This document shows, one piece after another, positions 44,086 to 55,545 of a stretch of DNA of 64,000 nt. Numbering within the stretch: position 1 is the stretch's first letter; each line of letters starts with the position of its first letter. The notes under the pieces are model-generated. The model was given only the letters and a program-made list of their open reading frames with translations. It did not search any database and was not told the DNA's origin. A program made the position numbers and the translations under genes. Origin of the DNA: Heterohyrax brucei. Lineage: Eukaryota > Chordata > Mammalia > Hyracoidea > Procaviidae. The stretch covers positions 56,976,333 to 57,040,332 of the forward strand of contig CM053141.1 in assembly GCA_028571685.1 (NCBI GenBank), given 5' to 3'.

Positions 44086-44382
44086 GTTGAGTTGAATCCC
44101 AAGTATACTGAAATGAAACATTACCTTATGCTGTACCACTCCCTTGATCGGTTGTCATCAGTAGGGTTCTTACTGGCTGAATTTTGGAAGTAGGTGGCTA
44201 TGTCTTTTTTCTTAGTCCATCTTACTGTTGAAGTTCCACAAAAGGCTGCTCAGCTTAGCAACACATAAGCCTCTGTCGACAAGACAAATGATGACTGTGG
44301 ATGAGGTGCATTGCCTGGGAATTCAAACCAAATCTCCCGCATGCAAGGTGAGGATTCTACCTCTGAACCACCAGGGCCCTCA
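44086..44382 (-). mobile_element. tRNA-Gly-headed SINE
   Basis: Reverse head at about 44308-44380 reads ggtggttcagaggtagaatc, then cttgcatgcgggagatttgg and aattcccaggcaatgca, close to tRNA-Gly(GCC). The body (44150-44270) matches 15605-15740. The tail gctgctgttgagttgaatcc is RTE-like. Best-preserved head of the family in the window. Confidence 0.85.
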
Positions 44383-44384
44383 TG

Positions 44385-44515
44385 TCCTGTTTACAAATGA
44401 TGAAACAGAAGCACGGAGTGGCAAAGCACCTGCTCAAGATCAGGCCAATATTAAGTATTAGAGCTGAGTTTTGAATTCCGGCTATCTAAGACCACAATCT
44501 ATTCTCCATTGGGCT
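44385..44515 (-). mobile_element. MIR
   Basis: Reverse MIR: tttacaaatgatgaaacaga, then gagctgagttttgaattccg. Confidence 0.7.
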
Positions 44516-44909
44516 GGGGTGACTGGGAAATAAAGACAAAATGCAGCCTCTGAGAAGAAAAGTGGTTAAAAAGTGGCAGAGGCCAAAGTCAGCTCTTGAC
44601 AGAAGTCTAAACTAAGCAAATTGCATTCCTGTTAAAGGCTTATCTCTGTTGTTTTTAGACTCAGATAATGAGAACGGAAGACACACCCCTTTTTGTTATT
44701 GTTAAGTGGCTTAAATCATGCAGGGTCCATTCATGATGACAAGCATATAGGTTTTAGGAAAAATGATCAACTGTGGATCTGTTTGAAATTGATAAAAACT
44801 CCCCAGCTCACAAAGAATTAGGGACAGAGAGAAATGCTCCTTTTAGTTGTCCTGACTCATCAATTTAGTGCAGGAAGAGTGTTTCCGATATGAAAGGGAC
44901 AGATCTGAA

Positions 44910-45020
44910 CTGGAAGTCTGGACACTGAGGCTCTCAATCTGCCAGACTAGCTGTGTTATCATGAGCAAAGAGATCCCTTGCACCTCCCTGAAGCCTGTTT
45001 TTCTACTTGTGAATAAATGT
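44910..45020 (+). mobile_element. MIR fragment
   Basis: gccagactagctgtgttatc, atgagcaaagagatcccttg, then agcctgtttttctacttgtg. Confidence 0.5.
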
Positions 45021-45213
45021 GTTTAAACATTTAAAAATACTTAAAATCATTATTCTAAACATTTTTTAAACACACATAACAGTGAATAGTGTTATAAACA
45101 GTCTTACATATACATCCTATATTTAACAGTTAACATTTTTTTACATATTCATCTAAATTTATATGTATATCCACATACATATGTGTACCTGTGTGTGGGT
45201 GTATGTATATATT

Positions 45214-46082
45214 GTTGTTATTATTTTTAGGTGCTGTCAAATCAGTTCTGACTCATAGCAACCCTATGCCAAACAGAATGGAGACATTATGCCGTCTTGC
45301 ACCGTGTCCACAGTTGTTTTTATGCTTCAGCCAATCATTGGCAGCCCTGTGTCAATCATCTTGTCAAGGGTCTTCTGCTGTTTTGCTGACCCTCCACTCT
45401 GCTGAACATGATGCTCTTCTCCAGGGACTGATCCCTCCTGACACATCCAAAGTTTGTAAGATGCAGTCTTGCCATCTTTGCTTCCAAGGAGCACTCTGGT
45501 TGTACTTCTTCCAGGACAGATCTGTTCATTTTTTTGGCAGTCCATGGCACATTCAACATTCTTCTCCAGCACCACAATTCAAAAGCATCAGTTCTTCTTC
45601 TGCCTCCTTTACTCACTGTCCAGCTTTCACAAGCATACAATGTGATTGAAACTACTATGGCTTGGGTCAGACACACCTTAGTCTCTAAGGTGACATCTTT
45701 TCAATGTTTGAAAGAGGTGTTTTACAGTAGATTTGCCCAGTGCAATGCATCTTTTAACTTCTTGACAGCTTCTTCCATGGGTGTTGATTGTGGAACCAAG
45801 TAAAATGAAATCCTTGATTACCTCAATCCTTTCTCCATTTATCGTGGTGTTGCTTACTGGTCCAGCTCTGAGGATTTTTGCTTTATTGGTGTTGAGGTGC
45901 AATCCATACTGAAGGCTGTGATCTTTGATCTTCATCAGTGTTTCAAATCCTCTTCACTTTCCACAATTAAGGTGATATCATCTGCCAAATGCAGGTTGTT
46001 AAGGAGTCTTCCTCCAATCCAGATGCCTCATTCTTCTTCATATAGTCCAGTTTCCCAGGTTATTTGTTCAGCATACGATTAA
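45214..46082 (-). mobile_element. RTE 3' third, well preserved
   Basis: The reverse strand encodes RTE ORF2 C-terminus in two frames: HLNTNKAKILRAGPVSNTTI (45678-45935) and ITLYACESWTVSKGGRRRTD then DAFELWCWRRMLNVPWTAKK (45356-45676). The RTE 3' tail ends at 45214 with a gttgttattat repeat. It is 5'-truncated, with at least one shift between the two frames. Confidence 0.9.
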
Positions 46083-46161
46083 GGTATAGTGAAAATGGAA
46101 TCAACTCAAAGGCACTGGGTATACATATTACATTTTAATAAATGTTGACTGAATCATTTAT

Positions 46162-46323
46162 AAAACCAAACTCCGCTGCCATTGAGTCCATTCTGACTCA
46201 TAGCTACCCTATAGGACATAGTAGAACTGCTCCATAGCCTCCAAGGAGCATCTGGTAGACTGGAATTGCCAATCTTTTGATTTTAACAGATGTAGCATTT
46301 AACCACTACACCACCAGGGTTTC
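46162..46323 (-). mobile_element. AfroSINE
   Basis: Reverse copy: ccattgagtccattctgact, ggacatagtagaactgctcc, ccactacaccaccagggttt. Confidence 0.9.
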
Positions 46324-46442
46324 TCAATCATTTACAAGTAAGCTAAAAACATCATGGCACCTCACCCATAAATACTTCAGCATGTGTTTCCTAAGAATGA
46401 GTCATTCTCCAACATAGCTATAGTACCATTATCATATCAATT

Positions 46443-46589
46443 ATGCATTGAATCGTATCCTGTACCTGTAACTGTGACCGTATTTGGAAGAAGATTTCTA
46501 CTATTATGCTAAATTATTCTTTTATTATGTTAATTATTATTATGTCATACCAGAGTAGGGCAAGTCCTAAGCCTAACCACTCCTGAATG

Positions 46590-46643
<54 letters not shown>

Positions 46644-46858
46644 TAGACGGGGTTACCTCTCTAAAAGCCAAAGAATGACAAGGATTATAGGCAAACACTA
46701 GAAATTAGGAGACAGACCCGCAGAAGAAGTTGACGTGACTGATATTCTGATTTGGACTGTCAGCTTCCTGTGAGAAAAAAAATTTCTGCTATTTCAAGAA
46801 ACCCACTTATGGATCCTTGTTTATTTAGCATGATAGCAGTACATAACTTAGCACTAGG
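46443..46858 (+). mobile_element. MaLR-like LTR carrying an (AC)25 tract
   Basis: gtatcctgtacctgtaactg, accagagtagggcaagtcct, ggactgtcagcttcctgtga, and gcagtacataacttagca follow the LTR at 25408-26053. A microsatellite occupies 46591-46640. It is a fossil without viral genes. Confidence 0.65.
46591..46640. repeat. (AC)25 microsatellite
   Basis: 50 bp of uninterrupted AC dinucleotides inside the LTR-like element; likely length-variable between individuals. Confidence 0.97.
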
Positions 46859-46954
46859 TAGCTTAAGACAGTGTCTAAGGAAGTTAGTCATTCCCTGACA
46901 CCTTACATCCAGTCCACCTTCACATTTCCTACATTAACCCTGAAAAGCCATTAA

Positions 46955-47122
46955 ACACCAACCCACAGCCATCGAGTTGATTCCAAACAATATCGATGCT
47001 ATAGGGCAGAGCAGAAGTGCTCCACAGTTTCCAAGGAGCGCCTAGAGGATTCAAAGTGCCAGCCTTTTGGTTAGTAGTCATAGGAGTCATAGCACCTAAC
47101 CACTATGTCACCAGGGTTTCCA
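46955..47122 (-). mobile_element. AfroSINE
   Basis: Reverse copy: gccatcgagttgattccaaa, gggcagagcagaagtgctcc, ccactatgtcaccagggttt. Confidence 0.9.
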
Positions 47123-47199
47123 ATATGTCATTAGAAGTTTTTGTTTGTTTCTTTTTGTTTTCAACAAGGATCCTATCAAAGTCCATGTATTCTATTTGC

Positions 47200-47372
47200 A
47201 TGTTAAAACAAAAACCAAACTCACCACTGTTGAGTCAATTCCGACTCATAGTGACCCTACAGGACAGGGTAGAACTGCTCCATGAGTTTCCAAGGAGCGC
47301 CTGCCAGATTCAAATTGCCCACCTCATGGTTAGCGGCTATAGCACTTACCCACTATGCCACGAGGGTTTCCA
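47200..47372 (-). mobile_element. AfroSINE, well preserved
   Basis: Reverse copy: gagtcaattccgactcatag, ggacagggtagaactgctcc, and actatgccacgagggtttcc. Near consensus, so probably a younger insertion. Confidence 0.92.
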
Positions 47373-47814
47373 TTTGCTTGTTAGGTCTCCGAAAATTTGT
47401 CATTGACAATGCTACTCACCAGTAATGATTCCAAATGAGGGTCTTTAGAGGTACATGGTTAGGTGTACATGAGACCCTGTGTGTCTAGGGAGTTACAGGG
47501 CTTGAGAGCTTTCTGAAGTAGAGAAAAGAAGACTGGACCTACGTGGAACCTGGTTTGGGCTTGGAGCAACCCACTGGATGGCACTTCTGCTCAAAGTCAG
47601 TCCTCAGTACAAGAATAGGACTTAGACAAATTTGAGAGAGGCACTTTAGGCTGGAGAGGCAGGACCCTGAGGTGTGAGAGCTGGCACAGGAGCCCCGCTT
47701 GCCCAGGTAGTGTTGGGGGTAAGAGTGAGCAGTGTGCTAAGGCTAGCATGTGCTATGCTTGCTTTTTCAAACACCATTCCCTCTCCACCCATGAGCCACA
47801 CCCTATCTCCTTTA
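47373..47814. other. Unassigned sequence
   Basis: No repeat or exon recognised. Confidence 0.3.
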
Positions 47815-47945
47815 TCTTCTCTTTATCCATCCAACAATTATGTATTGAACACCAGCTGTGTGCTCAGCACTGGTTGGGCACAGTTCTAAACAAAATCACC
47901 TGCCCTTGTAGAGTGCCCATTCTAGTTCAAAAGATGGAAAATAGC
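47815..47945 (-). mobile_element. L2/MIR-type 3' fragment
   Basis: tccaacaattatgtattgaa, then caccagctgtgtgctcagca is the reverse of the ancient 'cactcaataaatgtt' type ending. Confidence 0.5.
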
Positions 47946-48039
47946 ACATGTATTTTCAGTAAATTAACATATGTATAAAACAGATTCAACATGAAAGATG
48001 TGGCTATCAGCTTCCATAAAGATTAAACAAAAATAATAA

Positions 48040-48170
48040 TTATCTCTGTCGAGTAAATTCTGACCCACAGTAACCCTATATAGACTTGGAAACCCTATAG
48101 GGCAGTTCTGTGTTGTTCTATAGGGTCGCTATGGGTCAAAATCGACTCAATGGCCCACAAGCACTAGGTA
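48040..48170. mobile_element. Fold-back AfroSINE (two 3' halves)
   Basis: 48043-48085 is the SINE tail in reverse; 48086-48170 is the SINE body and tail forward. They meet head to head, forming an inverted repeat (acagtaaccctata against tatagggtcgctat). Confidence 0.8.
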
Positions 48171-48174
48171 TGTT

Positions 48175-48560
48175 TTATACTGAAAAGTACTTAAGGGTAA
48201 AAATACAGAGGGGTAGGAGGAAAAAGGGAAGTATCACAACAGGAATGAGATGATACAATTTTAGATAGTATGTTACTAATCTATTTGTTAAATAGCAAAA
48301 GACCTAAACCTGAGGATGAAACAACAATTGTTATCTCACAGTTTCAATGCTAATCATGGTTTCTGTGTTCCTTGATTTTGGATATGGGATTCCATCAGTT
48401 TTGTTATATTCTACTTGTTACAAGGGAAGGATGTGAAGACCGGGGAGTGGAGGTCATTGGGACTCAGACTAGAAGCTGCCTACCACGGATGGGGTGAATA
48501 ACAGAGGCCTTACACCTCACAGGTAAAGTGGCATTTGAGTCAAGACGTGTAGGAAACTAT
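48175..48560. other. Unassigned sequence
   Basis: No repeat or exon recognised. Confidence 0.3.
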
Positions 48561-48565
48561 CAGGA

Positions 48566-48775
48566 GGGACCAGCCCTCAGGAAGGACATCATGTTTGGTA
48601 AATTAGACAGTCACTGAGAAAGAGGAAGATCCTCAACAAGATTGACACAGTGACTGCAACGATGGGCTCAAATGAAACAACAATTGTGAGAACGGCACAG
48701 AACCAGGCAGTACTTCACTCTGTTATACATACGGATCACTAAGAGTCAGAACCAACTCAACGGCACCTAGCAACA
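48566..48775 (+). mobile_element. RTE 3' tail
   Basis: gaccagccctcaggaaggac, agattgacacagtgactgca, and actaagagtcagaaccaact then ggcacctagcaaca. Short 5'-truncated tail with no ORF. Confidence 0.87.
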
Positions 48776-49265
48776 TACATGTAGGAAGTCAAGGAGGAAG
48801 CTACAACCAGGGGAATAGCATTCTGGTTGAAGGGAACAAAATGTGAAGGGTCTCCAGGCAGAAAGAGAATTGGTATACTTTCCCTGTGAAAATCACCATA
48901 CTAGGTGACCTCTGGGTCCTACACGACTTTAACATGTGCTAATCCTAAATGCACTAATCAATAAGATGTCTTCATCTGATGAACACACACTATCTCCCAT
49001 GTGTCTGTTTCTGGATAAGGTCAGAGTGTCAGCAACCCAGCTCAATAAATTAAAGGAAAGACTGTGGCCCTAAAGCTTTGTTTTTAAAGGGGTTATACTA
49101 GATCTATATTCTCTCAAAGCACTGACCTGCAGATTCAGGAATTGTCTGGAAACAAAGATGCTCTCAGTCTTATCAGGGGTTATTTACCTGGAATTTGTAG
49201 ATAGAACTCAAGGTCCAGGTCCTTGGATGGGTAAATTTATATCTTTATTTTACTTAAATTTAACT
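48776..49265. other. Unassigned sequence
   Basis: No repeat or exon recognised. Confidence 0.3.
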
Positions 49266-49269
49266 GAAA

Positions 49270-49720
49270 TTTAGTGTGTCCTTCCACCATGAATGCAGGT
49301 ACGGCAACAAGCCTCCAAGACGGCTCCAGTGACGCACTTCCTGGTTTGGACGCCTTTATGTGTCTCCTCGTTGTAACAGGGGTGGTCTACACGTGGCGAA
49401 TACAGTGCCAGAGCAAGGAGATGCCATTTCTGAGAATAGATTGTAAAAGGCTGTTGCTTCTATGGGATCATGATCTTTTTCTTGATCATTCATTCCGAGG
49501 GGGGCCAACTACCATGAATTTGAGGACAAGTGACTAAGGAACTAGGATATGTGGCCAAGAGCCGGTAAGTAACTGAGGTCTGCCTACGTAAGCATTCTCT
49601 CCATCTGGAACTACTCAGCTGTGGCCCCTCCTGGATTCCTGACTAGCACAAACTGTGTGAGCTGCTGTTCATTATTGTGTACCTGTAATTTTGTTAGCAA
49701 TAGAGAGCAAGATTCTGTCA
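49270..49720 (+). mobile_element. Possible older LTR (MLT1-like)
   Basis: aggctgttgcttctatggga, ttcttgatcattcattccga, agctgtggcccctcctggat, and actagcacaaactgtgtgag follow an ancient MaLR-type LTR I recall. Diverged; family uncertain. Broken fossil. Confidence 0.4.
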
Positions 49721-50624
49721 TATCATATTATAGTTGTTACAGAGTGAGTCAGTATCTTTACATGCATCACTAATTTGAAATTATGGAATGGCTTATTTTT
49801 CATATATTAATAGACACATACGTAATTTTATCACAATTAAAAAATATTTTGATAATTGACTTTCAAGACAATTGGTATCTTTTACAATCCTATGTACATA
49901 TTTTATTTTTCCTCATTTAAAAACATTTATTCATAATGTTTCATAGATTCCACTAGACTGCTGAAGGACACAGAAAGGATTAAGATCTCCTGATTTGCAA
50001 GTCACCATTTCTCGTGTTGATGGCAGGGAGACCAATGATACCTCCCACAGCCACCGGTAAGATCTGCACAGAGCAGGACTGCAGGGGCTTTCAGGGGCTA
50101 GGACCATGACAGACTAGTTGGCTACCTTGTCCTTAGGAGCCATAGACCACAAAAGGAAGAAAAGCAAGCAGCTTCTGTTTGAAGCCCACATTCTTCCAGC
50201 CCCAGGGAGGGCCTCCTGTCTGCGCGGCATCAGACACTGCCCTCCCCTTTCCACCCAAGGTCAGAGCTGCTGTTTGAGTTGGCTGCCAACCTCGAAGCAC
50301 GTAGAAGGCAGAGGAATGCGGCAAATGTGCTGACAACCCACGGGAGCTGTCAGCACAAAGCGTCCACCGGACAGAAGCAGAGCCTTCGTCAGAAGGGCAG
50401 CCCAGGGGACCAAGACAAGTGTGAGACTCCAGCTTGGCATTTTCTGGTCCTGGAGGATGAAGATGAGTGCCTTGCCCCTTCATTCTCAGACACTGCGCTG
50501 CCCCCAAGGACACCCTCTCAGACCTTCAGAGTGAGGGTGAACCAGACCCTTTGTTTCCCTGTAGGAGTTTATATCCCTGATCTTAGAGGTTCCATGTGGT
50601 AGAAGAAAGCTAAAGAATATTGGA
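49721..50624. other. Unassigned; AT-rich then GC-richer
   Basis: 50130-50600 is GC-richer, with overlapping frames on opposite strands (50133-50513 reverse, 50279-50602 forward). Neither has a domain or a clear splice context. Confidence 0.3.
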
Positions 50625-50745
50625 CACCTTCCAGTATTAGCCCCATTTTATAGATAAAGACCCCAAGACCAGGAAAGGTGAAGTATCTTCTCAGAACCAT
50701 GAGGTCCATTTGCCTAGAGCCAGCCATCATCTTGGTGTTCTGACT
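50625..50745 (-). mobile_element. MIR fragment
   Basis: Reverse MIR core: agccccattttatagataaa then gaccccaagaccaggaaagg. Confidence 0.55.
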
Positions 50746-51689
50746 GTGTCTCCTTGCCTGTCATACCCCTAAGGCATGGCAGGGCACTTGACACATTATC
50801 CAAACTGGTTTTCTTTCCATTCCCTCAGAGCTTTACCCACTTTCACAAAAGGAGAAGGAAAAATAATGAGCCTGAGTGAATGTTTCCTTTTTAATTTTCT
50901 GTTTCTCAAAATAATTCTTAAGTCACCTAACCATTTCTCCTCCTTTTTCTATACCCCCAAATCTAAAAACACCTCATTGTGGCAAGCTCCTAGGTCACAG
51001 GAGTAAATCTGTTGTGGATTTGATAGTCCTAGAGTCATTATTCCTTTAGCTTTAAAATGAGGCTACAGTCCAGGCCTGAGGTATTAAAATACTGCCCAGC
51101 CTGGGATGAGCAGGAGGGAAGACAGAAGTAAAAGTGCTAGAAGCTCTCTGGGATTCTGGTGAGGTGGGAGGGAGAAAGAAAGGAGCACTCCTCTCTCTGA
51201 AGTCAGGTTGCGCTTAGGGATGGCTGAGGAAACCTGGGCTATGTGGCTCACTCCTGTGTCCTCACTCCTTGGAACAGTGTCCTACTTACAGCACGTGGAG
51301 TGAGAGCTCAGAGAGTATTTGTTGGCTTAGTGACTGACTTTCAGAAGAATCAAAGCATCTTATAAACTGACCCTTAACCATGGTCAACACAGCCTCCTCT
51401 GTCTTTTCCCTGTGTATGAGATGGGTTGCCGAGAGCTATGGTCCAAATTGTTCCAAGCTGGAACAAGATCTCAAACGCCCCTTTCTGGGCCCCAATAATG
51501 AGGACAGGGTTCAGGTAGTGTTTCGTGTGGAACATACATATACATATACACACCTTATCTATATGCACCTGTCTATTCAGGTAACAGGAGCCCTTGGGCA
51601 TCCACCAAGGGCAGGCAGCCAACCTCAGAGCTATGGCATCATGATCCCAAAGCTGAAGGAGATCGTCTTCTCCATCTCTACTGTGGTGA
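50746..51689. other. Unassigned sequence with a possible L2 end
   Basis: Around 51245-51340, ctcactccttggaacagtgt and gagtatttgttggcttagtg resemble an L2 tail. No exon supported; frames 51374-51700 overlap on both strands. Confidence 0.35.
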
Positions 51690-51893
51690 CACTTTTATGA
51701 GCTGTTGAATTGATTCTGATTCATAGAGACCTTACGGAACAGCGTAGAACTGCTACTTAGGGTTTCCCAGGCTGCAATTTTTATGGAAGCAGATAACCAG
51801 TTCTTTTCTCTGGCAGATCCTCTGGTGGATTCAAACATTTGGCTTTTCGGTTAGCAGCCAACTGCTTAACCATTAGGCTACCAGGGCTCCTAT
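51690..51893 (-). mobile_element. AfroSINE, longer form
   Basis: Reverse copy: ttgaattgattctgattcat, aacagcgtagaactgctact, gcttttcggttagcagccaa, and taccagggctcct. Confidence 0.9.
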
Positions 51894-53609
51894 CTCCATT
51901 GTAGACAACAGGAACTAGACCACAGTCCTAAAGAGTCACATGTGACTTTCAAAAGTTGTTCCTGTCCTAAGTTTATTCAATGGAGTGAACCCAGTTTAAC
52001 AATGTTCATCTAGAAATAGTCCCGAGGAAACCAAACAAGAGAAAAAAAAATCACACAGGGGAAAAAAGGGGGTGGGGGGAGAAATGTGCTATTTTAGCTT
52101 GTTTTACTTTTTCCAGTCCTCTCCAAATAGCTGGATGCATGCTAAACTGATGAGCTCATGAACTGGGTACAGGACGTGCTTTGAATTTCTATAAAGTTAT
52201 TGGAAGATTATAACAGAAAAAGCACTCTTTACTTTCCCATGACAAATTTGCAAAGGAAGGAAAAATGAGAGGCATGTGCCCCTAAGTAGTTTAAGGTAAT
52301 GTAATTTTATCAATTCAAATTAACAGATATTTATTGGCATCCTATCGTGCACAAGGCCATGAGCAGTGTTTTGGGAAATCAGAGAATCCCCACAGATCCC
52401 TGTCTTTAGGTCTGTGTTGAGATAAAGTGTATAGACGAAAAATGATGTTACCTACATAGAAACTACTACATCTAGAAAACACTAGATGCAGCGAAAGACT
52501 CCAAAGTATTTTGGGGTAACAAAGTGTAATTTTGGTTCTTTAACAAGGGAGTTAAAGAGTGAATGATAGGTAAGAATGAGGAATGAGTGTAGAAGTTCCG
52601 AGTTCAAAAGAGTAAGGCCAATAGCAAATGGAATGGCAGGGGTGAAGAATTCTTTTTCCCCAAATGGAAACAATGGAACCAGGACCTGCCGTTCAGAACC
52701 ACTGTCTCTTTCTGCCTCTTACTGTCACTCTTGCTCTGAACACGCTGTAGAAACACAAGAGGTTGTGGAGTTGAGTGCCCTGGGCTGAACAGGAGTGAGG
52801 AAAGGGTCAGCATTGCCAAGGAGCAGCTTTACGCACAGAAGGAGGAAAGGAAGGTTGAGGACTCCTGTGGCTTAATTCCTTTCCACATGAAAATCTCTCT
52901 ATTTCCCTTAAAGTGGTCTTTCATGTTTGTGCCTCCTGCATGATAATAATGTCAAAAGAGAATAAGGCAAGTGAAAAAGTATTTGAAGCCTATATTTTTT
53001 GTCTTTCAGCCAGATACCTAAGTACATCAACAAAGCACACTCTACCCAGAAAAAAAAAAAATGGCAGTGTGGAGGGCACTGTCCTAATCCTTGATCTCTT
53101 AAGCCCTTTCTTTTAAATGACTTTCTGACCTTCTGGAGTTTGCACTTTTCCTTGTGAGGCTTTCTGCCTTCTTATCCTTCCTGTTTTCTGTTCTACTGCT
53201 GTGTATTATTTCCTCCCTATTCAACCACTAGTTTATTTTAGCTACTTATTCTTTCTTGACTACTGTCCTTTTATAAAATTCCCACGTGTGTCCTCTTTGG
53301 CAATTTTCCAGCCATCTTTCATCTTAACTCTTATTTTGTACAGAGTTCATAAAAATGTGTATGTGTTTATATATAAACCCCATTCCCATCGACAAGCATT
53401 TCACAAGGCCTCATTCATCACACCCGATTCTGGCTCCGAAAGGCACGTTTGAGTATTCCTTTTCAGATAGCAGATTTTATTTAGCGTAGTTGGATTAGTA
53501 TCTCAAGAATGGAGACTCACCCTCCTGCTTGTCAAATGAAATAAGTATGTGAAAGACTTTGACAAATGTAAAGCACGTGTCATGGCATTTGTGATTAGAG
53601 TTTGTTTCC
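51894..53609. other. Long unassigned stretch
   Basis: No confident repeat or exon. Near 52320, acagatatttattggcatcc may be an old L2/MIR fragment. Frames 52576-52819 overlap on opposite strands and lack domains. Confidence 0.3.
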
Positions 53610-53800
53610 TGTACACTCATTTAACGAGAATTTATTGAGCACCTATTATGTGGCAGGCATTAGTGATAAAATATGAATAAGATGGTGTGGCTGAAGATGC
53701 AAATATAAGGACAAAACAAGGAAAATGACATGGTCCTTAGTCTCATAGATCTCACAGTCTAGAGCAGAATGTAGGTGTTAATCAACTAGTTACATCAATA
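53610..53800 (-). mobile_element. L2/MIR-type ancient fragment
   Basis: cgagaatttattgagcacct, attatgtggcaggcattagt, and tcacagtctagagcagaatg follow a very common ancient mammalian repeat. Confidence 0.5.
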
Positions 53801-53889
53801 GATACAAAATCACTACTGAGGTCAGTGTTATGAAGGAAAGATTCATCATACGTTGTAGTAGGAAGTGGACACCTAATCCATTTTAGGAA

Positions 53890-54409
53890 TGTTTTAGTCA
53901 TCTGGCAATGCTCTAACAGAAATATCACAAGTGGATGGCTTTAAAAAAGAAAGTGTATTCTTACATACTAGTAGGCTGTAAGTCTGAATTAAGGGTGTCT
54001 GCTTTAGGGGAAGGCACTCCCTCTCTGTAGGCTCTAGAGGAAAGTCCTTGTGTTGCATCAGTCTTTGGTTAGGGAGCATCTTGGTGCAGGAATTTCAGGT
54101 CTGAATGACATGCTGTCCTCCCAGTGCTGCTTTCTGGGTGGTATGAGGTTCCCAGTTATCTGCTTGTTTCCCTTTCCTCGTATCTGTTGTAGGATAAAAG
54201 ATGGTACACTTCACACTCCAGGGAAACTCGCTTAGTAAGGGTGTTGCAGTCCCACCCTAATCCTCTTTTAACTGAATCCTGTCACCCATAGGCTGAGATT
54301 AGGACTTAAAGCCTAGGAAAATCACAAAACGGAGAACAATCCTACAATACTGGTAATCATGACCCAATCAAATTTCTATGCATATTTTTTGGGGTACACA
54401 ATTCAATCC
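53890..54409 (-). mobile_element. Solo LTR, ERVL-MaLR type, with 5-bp target duplication
   Basis: Reverse copy collinear with 8771-9297. Flanked by aggaa at 53885-53889 and 54410-54414, a perfect 5-bp duplication. About 520 bp, no viral genes. Confidence 0.88.
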
Positions 54410-54737
54410 AGGAAGGAGCCAGGGGTGCCCCTGATACAGCTGAGAACTGTAAGGTGAATGTGCGCTACGTCAAGGTAAGTGATGGAAGAACACCCAGGCA
54501 GAGCACACAACGTTCTCAAAGGCCCCAAGTCTCTTCAAAAAACTCTTATTTTCAATGTCAGATGCTAACAAATCTGAAAATGTTGATGAGACCCACAGGA
54601 ATAAGTCTTTTTAAAGCATGTTCATGCTTCCCACATTCCTACTAGAACAAAATAATCAGTCTCTGGGACAGGGGTATCTTAGGCTGAGCTGGGAGAGAGT
54701 CACACACCAGGAAATGCAAATGTACGTATTTGTAAGT
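54410..54737. other. Unassigned sequence
   Basis: No repeat or exon recognised. Confidence 0.3.
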
Positions 54738-55010
54738 ATGTTGTTGTTGTTAGGCACATTTGAGTTAGGCTCAACCATGGCAAACATGTGGACAACAGAA
54801 TGAAGCACGCCCCATTCTGTGACACCTTCGCAATCATTATGTTTGAGCCACTGTCGCAATGTATCGGTTCTCATTGTGGGCTTTTTTTTTTTTTTTTATT
54901 GACCCTCTGCTTTACCAAGGATGATGTCCTTCTCTGGTGACTGACCTCTCCTGATAGCATGTCCAAGGTGTGTAAGATGAAGTCGTGCCATCACTGCTTC
55001 TACTTGTAAA
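54738..55010 (-). mobile_element. RTE 3' tail
   Basis: Starts ttgttgttgttaggcacatt, then gtttgagccactgtcgcaat and accaaggatgatgtccttct, with a T-rich interruption near 54881-54897. 5'-truncated. Confidence 0.83.
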
Positions 55011-55027
55011 TACTGTGTTTAACCACT

Positions 55028-55545
55028 TGTTACGAGGTGAATTGTGTCCTCCCAAAATGTAAATCGACTTGGCTAGGCAATAACTGACAGTATTATGTGA
55101 CTGTCACCACCGTGCAATCTGATGTGATTTTCCTACGTGTTATAAATCCTACTTCTGTGATGTTAGTGAAACAATATTAGAGACAGTTATGTTAATGAGG
55201 CAGCAGACAAACTACAAGATTTAACTGTATCCAGAGTCAGTCTCTTTTGAAATATAAAAAAGAAGTGAGCAGAGAGACAGGGGGACCTCTTACCACAAAG
55301 AAAGCAGAGCCAGGAGTGGAGCAAGTCTTTTGGACCCAGGGACTCCTTACCAAAAAGTTCCTAGACCAGTGGAAGATTGATGACAAGGACCTTCCCAAAA
55401 AGCTGATAGAGAGACAGCCTTCCCCAGGAACTAGTGCCCCGATTTCAGACATCTAGCATCCCAGACCATGAAAGAATAAATTTCTCTTTGTTTAAGCCAT
55501 CCACTTGTGGTATTTCTGTTACAGCAGCACTGGATAACTAGGACA
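55028..55545 (+). mobile_element. Solo LTR, ERVL-MaLR type
   Basis: Starts tgttacgaggtgaattgtgt and ends ggataactaggaca; 518 bp. Flanks ccact and ctact agree at four of five bases, consistent with an aged 5-bp duplication. No viral genes; looks whole as a solo LTR. Confidence 0.87.

Noticed and set aside
44308-44380. tRNA-Gly-like sequence as a real tRNA gene
   Set aside because: It is attached to a SINE body and tail, a second copy at 15755-15826 shows the same layout, and several stem positions are changed.
45191-45649. 152-codon forward frame, the longest in the window
   Set aside because: It is the antisense of the RTE 3' region; the sense strand carries recognisable RTE residues.
50133-50602. 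Overlapping open frames on opposite strands in a GC-richer block
   Set aside because: Neither reads like a known protein, and overlap on both strands is expected where stop codons are scarce.
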